64,000 nucleotides of DNA from Rugosimonospora acidiphila. Lineage in GTDB: Bacteria > Actinomycetota > Actinomycetes > Mycobacteriales > Micromonosporaceae. Both the position numbers and the translations under genes were made by a program. The stretch is taken from NCBI RefSeq assembly GCF_039543385.1, contig NZ_BAABJQ010000036.1, positions 19,673 through 83,672 on the forward strand, given 5' to 3'. The notes beneath the pieces are model-generated. The model searched no databases. It was not told the origin of the DNA and saw nothing but the letters and a program-made list of their open reading frames with translations. Below are positions 41,763 through 50,269 of this stretch, in pieces. Position 1 is the first letter of the stretch. The number at the start of each line of letters is the position of its first letter.

Positions 41763-43411
41763 CGCCCCTCCGGCGCGTCGACGCCGGACAGTTGGGCGCC
41801 CGCCGGCTGTGCGCTGGTCGGCTGCGCGGGCGGCGGCTCGAACTCGGGCGGCTGCGGCGGCTCGGGGTGCCCGTCGGCCAGCGGCACGAAGAAACCGAGC
41901 ACGCTCTTGCGAATGCGCAGCACCTCGTTCGGGCGCTTGGGCACCACCCAGTCCGCGTACGCCAGCCGGCCGTGGCCGTGCTCGTCCACCGGGCCGATCG
42001 GCTGGCGCAGCTCGACGTACCGGCCGTCGGCGGTGCGGCGGATCAGGCCGGTCTCGATGCCCTCGTGCAGCACCATGCGGTCGTGCTGCTGCAGGTTCAG
42101 GGCCAGCCGGTTGGCCGTGTAGAACGCCAGCGGCGGTAGCAGCAGGATCGCGAAGCGCCCGGCCCACACCAGCGCGTTGAGGTCGATGTGGAATTTCAGC
42201 GCGAAGGTGTCGTCGGCGGCCCAGCAGGCGAGCACCAGGTAGAACGTCAGCGCCATGGCACCCAGCGCGGTGCGGCCGGGCGCGTCCCGGGGCCGGGCCG
42301 CCAACTGGTGCGGCTGGTGCTCGCCGGTGACCAGTCGCTCCAGCCACGGGTAGCCGAACGAGAGCATGGCCAGCAGTCCGGGCAGCACCACGGCCGGCCA
42401 GAACGGCGCGGGCACCGTGTAACCGAACGCGCGGATGTCCCACGCCGGGAACAACCGCATGGCGCCCTCCAGAAACCAGACGTACCAGTCGGGTTGGGCG
42501 TTCGCGGTGACCACGTTGGCCTCGTACGGGCCCCACAGCCAGACCGGGTTGATCTGCGCCACGCCGCCCAGCAGGGTGATGGCCGCGAACACGAACACGG
42601 CCAGCCCGGTGCTGCTGATCGCGAAGTTGGGCACCATGCGGGTACCCACGACATTGTGCCGGGTGTGGTCGGGCCGGTGCCACTGCGTGTGTTTCTGCAT
42701 GACGATCAGTCCGAGGTGGACGCTGATCAGGGCGAGCAGGGCGCCCGGGATGAGGAACACGTGCGCGATGTAGAGCCGGGACAGGATCAGGGTTCCCGGG
42801 AACTCCCCGCCGAACAGGCTGGTGGACAGCCAGGACCCGGCCACCGGGATGCTCAGCATGATGGAGTCCGCGATGCGTAGGCCGGTTCCGGACAGCCCGT
42901 CGTCGGGCAGCGAGTAGCCGCAGAACCCTTCCATGAAGCCGAGCCAGAACAGGCTCAACCCGATCAGCCAGTTCAGGTCGCGGGGCTTGCGGAACACGCC
43001 GGTGAAGAAGATCCGCAACATGTGCACGATGATCGCGGCCATGAACAGGTTGGCCGCCCAGTGGTGCATCTGGCGCAGCAGCAGCCCGCCCCGCACGTCG
43101 AAGGAGATGTCCAGAGTGGACCGGTAGGCCGCGGTCATCGGGATGTCGCGCAGCGGCGCGTAGCTGCCGTGGTAGGTGGTCTGCGCGAGGGACGGGTCGA
43201 AGAAGAACGCGAGCAGGGTTCCGGTCAGCAGCAGCATGACGAACGAGTACAGGGCGATCTCGCCCAGCATGAACGACCAGTGGTCGGGGAAGACCTTGTT
43301 GATGGTCCGGCGCAGCGGCGTGGCGACCCGGAACCGGTCCTCCGCCGCGATGCTGGCCTCGACGGCGCGTCGCGACCGGGTGGGTCGCAGCCCCAGTAGC
43401 GAGCCCAGCAT
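41759..43411 (-). CDS. qcrB: Cytochrome bc1-type cytochrome b subunit (QcrB)
   Basis: A 550-residue integral membrane protein. Haem-ligand histidines occur in LLRQMHHWAANLFMAAIIVH and in LYIAHVFLIPGALLALISVH. The Qo-site region is GYSLPDDGLSGTGLRIADSI (PDD in place of the classical PEWY) and continues into a fused C-terminal b-type extension, as usual in actinobacteria. The tail beyond the last helix is Pro/Gln-rich (EPPQPPEFEPPPAQPTSAQP). QcrB oxidises menaquinol in the bcc-aa3 supercomplex. No qcrA or qcrC lies next to it, so this is an isolated copy, divergent from ctaD. Confidence 0.92.
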   Translation of the reverse strand: MLGSLLGLRPTRSRRAVEASIAAEDRFRVATPLRRTINKVFPDHWSFMLGEIALYSFVMLLLTGTLLAFFFDPSLAQTTYHGSYAPLRDIPMTAAYRSTLDISFDVRGGLLLRQMHHWAANLFMAAIIVHMLRIFFTGVFRKPRDLNWLIGLSLFWLGFMEGFCGYSLPDDGLSGTGLRIADSIMLSIPVAGSWLSTSLFGGEFPGTLILSRLYIAHVFLIPGALLALISVHLGLIVMQKHTQWHRPDHTRHNVVGTRMVPNFAISSTGLAVFVFAAITLLGGVAQINPVWLWGPYEANVVTANAQPDWYVWFLEGAMRLFPAWDIRAFGYTVPAPFWPAVVLPGLLAMLSFGYPWLERLVTGEHQPHQLAARPRDAPGRTALGAMALTFYLVLACWAADDTFALKFHIDLNALVWAGRFAILLLPPLAFYTANRLALNLQQHDRMVLHEGIETGLIRRTADGRYVELRQPIGPVDEHGHGRLAYADWVVPKRPNEVLRIRKSVLGFFVPLADGHPEPPQPPEFEPPPAQPTSAQPAGAQLSGVDAPEGR

Positions 43412-43442
43412 TCCTCACCCCCTGTCGGTGGCGGCGTGGTAC

Positions 43443-43458
43443 CCGCCCGTACGGGCGG
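43443..43458. promoter_or_regulatory. 16-bp perfect palindrome between divergent qcrB and ctaD
   Basis: CCGCCCGTACGGGCGG lies in the 117-bp space between the two respiratory genes. A shared operator for both is possible; it could also be just a GC-rich palindrome. Confidence 0.4.
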
Positions 43459-43528
43459 AAAACGCCGATCCGGCGAGCCTTGCCGGGCGCGCCGTTTGGC
43501 CAGGGCAGCGGTGGGGTAGCCGGCCGGG

Positions 43529-45205
43529 ATGGACACGCAGCCCCCCACGATGGAAGCGGCGCGCCCGGTTCCCCGACCCTCGGCCCCGACGCGCCGGCGA
43601 TCGGTCAACCGCGCCCCGCGGGGCAGCGTGTTCGGTGGCCTGCTGCGCACCACCGACGCCAAGCAGATCGGGCTGCTGTACCTGACCACCGCCTTCGGGT
43701 TCTTCATCGTCGGCGGTGCGATGGCCATGCTGATGCGCGGCGAACTGGCCCGGCCGGGGCTGCAGTACCTGTCGCTGGAGCAGTACAACGAGCTGCTCAC
43801 CGAGCACGGCACGATCATGCTGCTGCTGTTCGCCACGCCGATCCTGTTCGCGTTCGCCAACTACATCGTGCCGCTGCAGATCGGCGCGCCGGACGTGGCC
43901 TTCCCCCGGCTCAACGCGTTCGCCTACTGGCTGTACCTGTTCGGTGGGGTCATCGTGGTCGGCGCGTTCCTGGTACCGGAGGGGGCGCCGGGCTTCGGCT
44001 GGACCGGGTACACGCCGCTGTCGCAGGTGGCGAACACGCCGGGCCCGGGCGCCAACCTCTGGATCGTCGGACTGGTCGTCTCGGGCCTGGGCACCATCCT
44101 CGCCGCGGTCAACATCACCACCACGATCATCACGCTGCGGGCACCCGGGATGATGATGTTCCGGATGCCGATCTTCACCTGGAACATCCTGATCACCTCC
44201 ATCATGGTCCTGATGGCCTTCCCGGTCCTGGCCGCCGCGCTGCTGGCCCTGCTCGCCGACCGGATCCTGGGCGCGCACATCTACGACGCGGAGGTCAACG
44301 GGCCGATCCTGTGGCAGCACCTGTTCTGGTTCTTCGGCCATCCGGAGGTCTACATCGTGGCGCTGCCCTTCTTCGGCATCGTCACCGAGGTCATCCCGGT
44401 GTTCAGCCGCAAGGCGCTGTTCGGCTACAAGGGCATGGTCGCGGCTACCATCGCCATCGCCTCGCTGTCGATGACGGTGTGGGCGCACCACATGTTCTCC
44501 ACCGGGCAGGTGCTGCTGCCGTTCTTCTCGTTTCTCTCCTACCTGATCGCGATCCCCACCGGCATCAAGTTCTTCAACTGGATAGGCACCATGTGGAAGG
44601 GGCAGCTGACCTTCGAGACGCCGATGATGTTCGCCCTCGGCTTCCTGGCCACGTTCCTGCTCGGCGGCCTGTCCGGGGTGCTGCTGGCCTCGCCCCCGGT
44701 GGACTGGCACGTGACCGACACGTACTTCGTGGTGGCCCACTTCCACTACGTGCTGTTCGGCACCATCGTGTTCGCGGTCTACGCCGGCGTGTACTTCTGG
44801 TTCCCCAAGATGACCGGCCGGATGCTCGATGACCGGCTGGGCCACGTGCATTTCTGGCTCACCTTCATCGGCTTCCACGGCACCTTCCTGGTGCAGCACT
44901 GGCTCGGTGCCAAGGGCATGCCGCGCCGGTACGCGAACTACCTGCCCACCGACGGGTTCACCACGCTCAACACGGTCTCGACCGTGGGCGCGTTCATCCT
45001 CGGCGCGTCGATCCTGCCGTTCCTGTACAACGTGTGGAAGTCCTACCGGTTCGGCGACCGGGTCACCGTGGACGACCCCTGGGGTTTCGGCAACGGGCTG
45101 GAGTGGGCCACCACGTGCCCCCCGCCGCTGCGCAACTTCACCCAGCTTCCGCGCATCCACTCGGAGCGGCCGGCGTTCGAACTCCGGTACGGCCGCCGGC
45201 CGTGA
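43529..45205 (+). CDS. ctaD: Cytochrome c oxidase subunit I (aa3 type)
   Basis: 558 residues, twelve membrane helices. The haem a ligand is in LLTEHGTIMLLLFATPI. The CuB histidine and cross-linked Tyr are in FWFFGHPEVYIVALPFFGIV, the CuB His pair in VWAHHMFSTGQ, and the haem ligands in VVAHFHYVLFGTIVFAVYAG. It reduces O2 to water at the membrane and pumps protons. Subunits II and III are not in this segment; only qcrB and ctaF are near. It is therefore probably a second, auxiliary ctaD copy. Confidence 0.94.
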   Translation: MDTQPPTMEAARPVPRPSAPTRRRSVNRAPRGSVFGGLLRTTDAKQIGLLYLTTAFGFFIVGGAMAMLMRGELARPGLQYLSLEQYNELLTEHGTIMLLLFATPILFAFANYIVPLQIGAPDVAFPRLNAFAYWLYLFGGVIVVGAFLVPEGAPGFGWTGYTPLSQVANTPGPGANLWIVGLVVSGLGTILAAVNITTTIITLRAPGMMMFRMPIFTWNILITSIMVLMAFPVLAAALLALLADRILGAHIYDAEVNGPILWQHLFWFFGHPEVYIVALPFFGIVTEVIPVFSRKALFGYKGMVAATIAIASLSMTVWAHHMFSTGQVLLPFFSFLSYLIAIPTGIKFFNWIGTMWKGQLTFETPMMFALGFLATFLLGGLSGVLLASPPVDWHVTDTYFVVAHFHYVLFGTIVFAVYAGVYFWFPKMTGRMLDDRLGHVHFWLTFIGFHGTFLVQHWLGAKGMPRRYANYLPTDGFTTLNTVSTVGAFILGASILPFLYNVWKSYRFGDRVTVDDPWGFGNGLEWATTCPPPLRNFTQLPRIHSERPAFELRYGRRP

Positions 45206-45230
45206 CCGCGGCCCACTCCGCGACCCGGCC

Positions 45231-45653
45231 CTAGTCCTCGACCGGACCTCGCTCCTTCACCAGGTAGTACTCGAACAGCAGGCCGCCGGCGGTCAGCAGG
45301 ATGGCCAGCGCCCCGACCACGAACAGCCACCACTGCTCCATGGCCAGGCCGATCGCGCTGACCGCGACCGCCAGGCCCAGGCCCAGCGGCCAGTAGCTGG
45401 CCGGGCTGAAGAAGCCGATGTCCCCGGCGCCCTCGGCCATCTCGGCGTCGCGGTCCTCCGGTCGGGGCGCGATGCGCCGCGCCACGAACGCGAAGTACAT
45501 GCCGACCAGCGCGGCGAGCGTCGCGGCCAGCAGCAGCTCCACGGTGCCGACCCACTCCACCTTGGAGATCTTGTCGGTCCACCACGCGTACGTGCCGGCG
45601 CACAGGTACAGGAAGGCGGCCACCACGTTGAACACCGATGACTCGGTGCGCAT
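45231..45653 (-). CDS. ctaF: Cytochrome c oxidase subunit IV (CtaF)
   Basis: A 140-residue membrane protein with four helices. MRTESSVFNVVAAFLYLCAG is followed by TYAWWTDKISKVEWVGTVEL, and the later segment DIGFFSPASYWPLGLGLAVA matches actinobacterial CtaF. It is an accessory subunit of the aa3 oxidase. Convergent with ctaD (25-bp gap), not in its usual place downstream of ctaD on the same strand. Its ATG lies just after the stop of the upstream membrane-protein gene, suggesting an operon. Confidence 0.87.
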   Translation of the reverse strand: MRTESSVFNVVAAFLYLCAGTYAWWTDKISKVEWVGTVELLLAATLAALVGMYFAFVARRIAPRPEDRDAEMAEGAGDIGFFSPASYWPLGLGLAVAVSAIGLAMEQWWLFVVGALAILLTAGGLLFEYYLVKERGPVED

Positions 45654-45654
45654 G

Positions 45655-46152
45655 TCAGCCTCCCGGTCGGGTCGGCGCGGAGCCCAGCCGCCGGACCGCG
45701 GGGCGCAGCAGGCCCGGCCGGGCGACCAGGACCACTCCGGCCGCCACCCCGGCAACGATATGGCCCAGCCACGCCACCCCGGGCGAGAAGCCGTGCGCCC
45801 CCACCGAATCGAGTTTCGGCCAGACGATGTAGTCGCCGATGATCCAGGCCGCGTTGGTGTACACGGCGGCGCCGAGCACCGTCGCCGGTGCCGGTAGGCC
45901 GGCGCCGTACGCCAGCGCGGCGAACGGCACGATCATCACTATGCCGGCGGCGAGCACGATCGCCAGGCCCACAGCGGTGGCCGGGGCGCTGAATCCGCTG
46001 CCGGTGGGTGCGCCGCGCCAGGCGAGGTGCGCGATCAGGTTGACCGGGTGCCACGGCCCGTGGCGGTTCATCCCGTACGAGCCGATGACCCAGCAGGCGA
46101 AGCCGGCCGCCGCCGCCACCCCGGCGGCCGGCACTCGGACCGAATAGCGCAT
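45655..46152 (-). CDS. Predicted membrane protein of unknown function
   Basis: 165 residues with four hydrophobic segments: VPAAGVAAAAGFACWVIGSY, TAVGLAIVLAAGIVMIVPFA, VLGAAVYTNAAWIIGDYIVW and IVAGVAAGVVLVARPG. I do not recognise the family. The stop is one base beyond the ctaF start codon, so the two are probably co-translated; a role tied to the oxidase is possible. Confidence 0.65.
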   Translation of the reverse strand: MRYSVRVPAAGVAAAAGFACWVIGSYGMNRHGPWHPVNLIAHLAWRGAPTGSGFSAPATAVGLAIVLAAGIVMIVPFAALAYGAGLPAPATVLGAAVYTNAAWIIGDYIVWPKLDSVGAHGFSPGVAWLGHIVAGVAAGVVLVARPGLLRPAVRRLGSAPTRPGG

Positions 46153-46205
46153 GTCGCGCCCACCCTTCCGGCGGCCGGCCGGTGTGCGGTCCGCCGCCGC
46201 GCGGC

Positions 46206-46649
46206 CTACGCGTTGGCGCGGGGCCGGTACGCCCGTCGCAGTTGACCGGTGAACCGGTGCCCGAGCAGCGACAGTTGGCTGGTGGCCTGGTCGGTCAGCC
46301 GCTCGGCCCCGCCGCCGGCCGCGCGCAGTTCCCGCACGCCGGCCGTGACGGTACCGGCGGCCACGCCGAGGTAGCCGGCGCTCAGCACGGCCGCCGCCCA
46401 TCGGGGCGAGAGCCTGGTCTCCAGCGTGCGCAGCACGGACGTGGACGCCATCGCCACGGCCAGCGCCGCCGCCACGCCCCCGGCGACCAGCAGGGCGGTT
46501 CCGCTGGCCGCGCCGGCCAGGGTGCTCAGCGTGTCGTCGCGCAGGGAGGCCGCCTCCTGCCGGCCGACGGCCGCGAAGTCGTTGGCCAACCGGGCCACCG
46601 GCTCGGTGTCGGCTCCGGCCGCCACCTGGGCGGTACGCCGTTCGCTCAT
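46206..46649 (-). CDS. Phage holin-like (Holin-X type) membrane protein
   Basis: 147 residues. An N-terminal helix (EPVARLANDFAAVGRQEAAS) is followed by two hydrophobic segments (ALLVAGGVAAALAVAMASTS and WAAAVLSAGYLGVAAGTVTA) and a basic C-terminus. The pattern fits the putative actinobacterial holin-X family, which is common in chromosomes without phage genes. No lysis genes lie nearby, so a phage function is unlikely. Confidence 0.6.
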   Translation of the reverse strand: MSERRTAQVAAGADTEPVARLANDFAAVGRQEAASLRDDTLSTLAGAASGTALLVAGGVAAALAVAMASTSVLRTLETRLSPRWAAAVLSAGYLGVAAGTVTAGVRELRAAGGGAERLTDQATSQLSLLGHRFTGQLRRAYRPRANA

Positions 46650-46876
46650 CGCCGTGACCGCCTCACGATCGCACCCCGTTCCCAGCGAGCCGCTCGACAC
46701 CGCGGCGGCCGGCCTGCGCGTTTTTGCCCGTCCGGGCACATTGTCGCCGGTCGGCGCGCCGGCCGTCCCGGGCGCGGGGCAGACCCGTGCGGACATTCAC
46801 CGGAACGGGTGCGCCGGCCGCGCGGGGAACCGGACGGTCGGGCGGAATCCGCGGGGCCGGCCGGGGCGGGGCGGGG

Positions 46877-47350
46877 TCAGGCCCGCGGCTGCTCGCCCTT
46901 GCCGCGGTCGAGCGAGGCGACCGTGCCGAAGAACTCGTGAATCTTGGCGAGGGCGCCCTGGAAGTCGTTGTAGTCGATCGCCTTGGTGACGAAGGCGTTC
47001 GCGTACGCGTCGTAGCTGCGGGCGATGTCCTCGGCGGCCGAGGAGGTGGTGAACACGATGACCGGGATCGCCTTCCACGGCGAATCGGGGGCCTTGATGA
47101 CCTGCAGCAACTCCCGGCCATCCATCCGGGGCATGTTCAGGTCCAGCAGGATCAGGTCGGGTCGGGGAGCGGCCCGGAAGCCGTTCTCGCGGCGCAGGTA
47201 CTGCAGCGCGACGATCCCGTCGGGCACCCGGTGCAGGTCGCCGGGCAGGGCCTGGTCGAGGAAATACTCCTCGACCAGCGCGACGTCCGCGTCGTCGTCT
47301 TCGACCAACAGGACATTCAGCGTCGGTGCGGCAAGGGCTGCGGCGGCCAT
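46877..47350 (-). CDS. Single-domain response regulator (Rcp1/CheY type)
   Basis: 157 residues, receiver domain only. The acidic pocket is LLVEDDDADVALVEEYF, the phospho-acceptor is Asp70 in DLILLDLNMPRMDG, the switch Thr in VIVFTTSSAAEDI, and the conserved Lys123 in FVTKAIDYNDF. The DxNMP variant and length are those of Rcp1-like regulators that partner phytochrome-type or other hybrid histidine kinases. No kinase is encoded nearby. GGAGGA lies upstream of the ATG. It has no output domain and so acts through protein contacts. Confidence 0.85.
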   Translation of the reverse strand: MAAAALAAPTLNVLLVEDDDADVALVEEYFLDQALPGDLHRVPDGIVALQYLRRENGFRAAPRPDLILLDLNMPRMDGRELLQVIKAPDSPWKAIPVIVFTTSSAAEDIARSYDAYANAFVTKAIDYNDFQGALAKIHEFFGTVASLDRGKGEQPRA

Positions 47351-47539
47351 GGCGCGTCCTCCTCTCCCTCGACCGGTGACCAATGAGCGGTGACCGACGA
47401 TATCGAACACCTGCACTGTAACCGCGACCGGGCGCCGGCGACGGGGTCGCACGATGCCCGCCGCGGGTTGCGCCGCGCTCGGCACGCTCAAACCGTCCGG
47501 ATGTTGACAGCGCGTGGCGCGGTCTTCGAAGCTGTGCGG

Positions 47540-47553
47540 TGGGAGCGCTTCCA
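47540..47553. promoter_or_regulatory. CebR-like cellobiose operator
   Basis: TGGGAGCGCTTCCA differs by one base from the CebR consensus TGGGAGCGCTCCCA known from Streptomyces. It lies 55 bp upstream of the cellulase start codon. Confidence 0.8.
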
Positions 47554-47607
47554 TACCCCCTCTACCCGAGACCGGCACCCGCCGCCGGCTCGAACGAAGG
47601 AGACCAT

Positions 47608-48942
47608 GTGCGTACCCCGACACGACGCCCGAGAAGCCGGCTGCTGGCGACCGCCCTCGCGGCCTGCCTCGGCGCGGCGCTGACCGGTGCCGCGGTGGCC
47701 GGCCCGGCGGTGATCGGCGCGACCGGCGCGGCCTGGGCCGGCTCGCCCGCGGGCGGCCGGACCCTCGGCCCGACAACCAGGTTCTACGTTGACCCCGACA
47801 GCGAGGCGGCCCACCAGGCGATCACCGACCTGACCCACGGCGACCTCCCCGACGCCGCCGCGATGGCCCGGCTCGCCACCTGGCCCGAGGCGGCCTGGTT
47901 CACCACCGGCACCCCGGCTCAGGTCAAGGATCAGGTACGCACGCTGGTGCGGCACGCGGCGGCCCAGCGCGCCGTGCCGGTACTGGTCGCGTACGACATC
48001 CCGCTGCGCGACTGCTCGCAGTACTCGGCGGGCGGCGCCCAGTCCGACGCCGACTACCAGGCCTGGATCTCGGCGTTCGCTGGTGGCCTGGGCAACGGTA
48101 AGGCGGTGGTGATCCTGGAGCCCGACGCGCTGGCGAACCTGCCGTCGGACTGCGGCCCGACCACCGACCCGACCGGCGCGATCAGCGCGGCCCGCATCGC
48201 CGACATCCGGTACGCCGTTGGCGTGCTGGAGGCCCGGCCGGGCACCTCCGTGTACCTCGACGCGGGGCACAGCCAGTGGCACGCCGTGGGCGACATGGCG
48301 GCCCGGCTGATCCAGGCCGGCGTGGCGCAGGCCCAGGGCTTCTTCCTCAACGTGTCGAACTTCGAACCGACCGACCAGATCGACGAGTACGGCACCTGGA
48401 TCTCGCAGTGCATCTGGTTCGCCACCCTCGGGCCGTCCTGGGCGGCCGGCCACACCGACTACTGCGCCAGCCAGTACTACTCGGGTGCGGCGCCCAACGA
48501 CGGCGCGCCCGGCGACGCCGTGTCGCCCACCGATCCGAGCACGTGGCACTGGACCGACGCCTGGTACGCGCAGAACGTCGGCACCCCGCCGCCCTCACAG
48601 CTGACCCACTTCGTGGCGGACACCAGCCGCAACGGGCAGGGCCACTGGGTGCCGCCCGCCGGCAAGTACGCCGGCGATCCGCAGGTCTGGTGCAACCCGC
48701 CCGGCCGGGGCGTCGGTGCCCGCCCGACCGCCGCCACCGGCGTGCCCCTGGTCGACGCGTACCTGTACGTGAAGACCATCGGCGAGTCGGACGGCCAGTG
48801 CAACCGGAGCGTCCCCGGCGGCACGGTCGACCCCGAGTACGGAATCGTCGATCCGGCGGCCGGCGCCTGGTGGCCGGCCCTGGCGCACACCCTCGCGCGC
48901 AACGCCACCCCGGCGCTGACCATCAACCCGCACCTGTTCTGA
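47608..48942 (+). CDS. Secreted GH6 cellulase (endoglucanase / cellobiohydrolase)
   Basis: 444 residues. A basic n-region and hydrophobic core (RTPTRRPRSRLLATALAACL) form a long signal peptide, ending near AWAGSPAGG. The GH6 domain follows: FYVDPDSEAAHQAI, the signature VAYDIPLRDCSQYSAGG with the catalytic Asp, and VVILEPDALANLPSDC. The last third carries YCASQYYSG. No cellulose-binding module is attached. The GTG at 47608 was chosen because GAAGGAG lies 5 nt upstream; the frame continues 5' into the operator and is not coding. GH6 enzymes invert beta-1,4 bonds in cellulose. The CebR-like site predicts induction by cellobiose. Confidence 0.9.
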   Translation: MRTPTRRPRSRLLATALAACLGAALTGAAVAGPAVIGATGAAWAGSPAGGRTLGPTTRFYVDPDSEAAHQAITDLTHGDLPDAAAMARLATWPEAAWFTTGTPAQVKDQVRTLVRHAAAQRAVPVLVAYDIPLRDCSQYSAGGAQSDADYQAWISAFAGGLGNGKAVVILEPDALANLPSDCGPTTDPTGAISAARIADIRYAVGVLEARPGTSVYLDAGHSQWHAVGDMAARLIQAGVAQAQGFFLNVSNFEPTDQIDEYGTWISQCIWFATLGPSWAAGHTDYCASQYYSGAAPNDGAPGDAVSPTDPSTWHWTDAWYAQNVGTPPPSQLTHFVADTSRNGQGHWVPPAGKYAGDPQVWCNPPGRGVGARPTAATGVPLVDAYLYVKTIGESDGQCNRSVPGGTVDPEYGIVDPAAGAWWPALAHTLARNATPALTINPHLF

Positions 48943-48992
48943 TCCGCGAGTTCTGATCCGCGAGTTCTGATCCGCGAGTTCTGGTCCGCGAA
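48937..48992. repeat. 14-bp tandem repeat carrying stop codons
   Basis: Unit TTCTGATCCGCGAG, three perfect copies and one with two changes, starting in the last codons of the cellulase. Each perfect copy contains TGA, and the 14-bp period puts the three TGAs in three different frames. Confidence 0.85.
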
Positions 48993-48995
48993 GTG

Positions 48996-49023
48996 CGGGG
49001 GCCCCGACCGGTCGGGGCCCCCG
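48996..49023. terminator. Perfect 28-bp palindromic bidirectional terminator
   Basis: CGGGGGCCCCGACC is directly followed by its reverse complement, between the convergent cellulase gene and the DUF1444-like gene. Confidence 0.8.
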
Positions 49024-49031
49024 CGCCCGGC

Positions 49032-50237
49032 CTACCCGGCCGCGCGCTCCCGCAGGTCGTCCATCACCTCGGGCGGCGGCCAGTGGCCCACCCGGTACCG
49101 CGCCGGCACCAGTAGCGGTTCCGGCCGCAAGTCGACCAGTTCGGCGACGGCCTGCCACGGGATCCGGGGGCCCGCGACGTCATTTCGCACGAACACGATG
49201 AACTGCGCCTCGGGCAGCAGCGACGTGATGCCGTCGGTCCAGGTGGCCACGGTGAACGGCGCCTCGTCCGGCCACGCGACGGCCAGCAGTTGCGCGACGA
49301 ACACGTCCAGCCCGGCCCGCTCGTACTGCTGGGTGAGCCACTTCGTCTGCGCGCCGTACTCCGTCGCGGCCAGCAGGACCTGGTTGCGCCGGGCGGCCGC
49401 GTGATCGGGGTGGTCGGCGGGCGGCGTGTACGGGACCACCCGGCCGCCGGTGCCGGGCACGTACCCGACCGGGGACAGCCCGCGCACCGCCTCGCCGTAC
49501 TCCCGCTCCGCCCGCTCGTACAGCGAACTCAGTCCGGTCTCGGGCACGCCGCGCAGCAGCACGGTATTGGTGTCCGGCACGAACGCCACGACCGGCGCGC
49601 CCATCCGCTCGGACACCTCGGCGAGCCAGCCGGGCGCCAGCAGCAGCGAGGTGAAGTAGGCATCGCCGGTGTCGACCATCCGGACCAACGTGTTGGGATC
49701 GTCCGGCCAGTCGCGGCGCAGCGATGCGCGGGCGATCCGCTCGAGGTTGGCGTGCGCCGCGTCGAAGACCTCGTCGGCGCTCACCCCCCACGCGTCCAGC
49801 CGGGCGGGTGCGACATAGGCCATCGACTCCGGGTGGTCGATGACGACGAGTTCGCGCAGGTGCGGCAGGGCCGAGCGGGAGATCGGCGGTACCACCCCGG
49901 TCACGCCGGCCTGACCGAACGTCGCCGGGCGCAGTACGGGGCGCAGCTTCGGGCGCACCGAGTCCCAGCCCTCGTCCGCCTGCGGCTCGGTGAGGATGCG
50001 GATGAGCCGGTCGATGCGCTCCTTCCGTTCGGCGCGCCCGGAACCCTGGCACTCACTGTACACATTGGACAGATAGATCCAGATCGGCTCGTGGCCGCCG
50101 GGGCGCCGTACCGTGATCGCGAATGCTTCCCGGTCGTACCGGGCGTCCTGGACACCCGGCGTGCGCCGCGCGATCCGCAGCGTGTCGTTGGCGAACCTGT
50201 CCCGTGGCGATCCGATGAACCGGTCCAGAATTCCCAT
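49032..50237 (-). CDS. DUF1444-like hypothetical protein
   Basis: A 401-residue soluble protein starting MGILDRFIGSPRDRFANDTL. Segments such as LRELVVIDHPESMAYVAPAR and LDAWGVSADEVFDAAHANLE resemble the DUF1444/YtpQ group (a strand followed by WGVxxDExFxxAxxNL). No signal or membrane segment is seen. The function is unknown. The protein may be cytoplasmic and co-expressed with the muramidase gene behind it on the same strand. Confidence 0.6.
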   Translation of the reverse strand: MGILDRFIGSPRDRFANDTLRIARRTPGVQDARYDREAFAITVRRPGGHEPIWIYLSNVYSECQGSGRAERKERIDRLIRILTEPQADEGWDSVRPKLRPVLRPATFGQAGVTGVVPPISRSALPHLRELVVIDHPESMAYVAPARLDAWGVSADEVFDAAHANLERIARASLRRDWPDDPNTLVRMVDTGDAYFTSLLLAPGWLAEVSERMGAPVVAFVPDTNTVLLRGVPETGLSSLYERAEREYGEAVRGLSPVGYVPGTGGRVVPYTPPADHPDHAAARRNQVLLAATEYGAQTKWLTQQYERAGLDVFVAQLLAVAWPDEAPFTVATWTDGITSLLPEAQFIVFVRNDVAGPRIPWQAVAELVDLRPEPLLVPARYRVGHWPPPEVMDDLRERAAG

Positions 50238-50269
50238 GCGCGCACGCTAGCCGATCGATACCCGTGGCG

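Noticed and set aside
46206..46649. Prophage remnant suggested by the holin-like gene and the GH25 muramidase at 50.3 kb
   Set aside because: No phage structural, integrase or att-like sequences; the muramidase has its own secretion signal and the two genes are 3.6 kb apart with unrelated genes between.
47539..47607. Upstream extension of the cellulase reading frame
   Set aside because: It would place the start codon inside the CebR-like operator and add a non-signal-like N-terminus; the GTG at 47608 has a good ribosome site.
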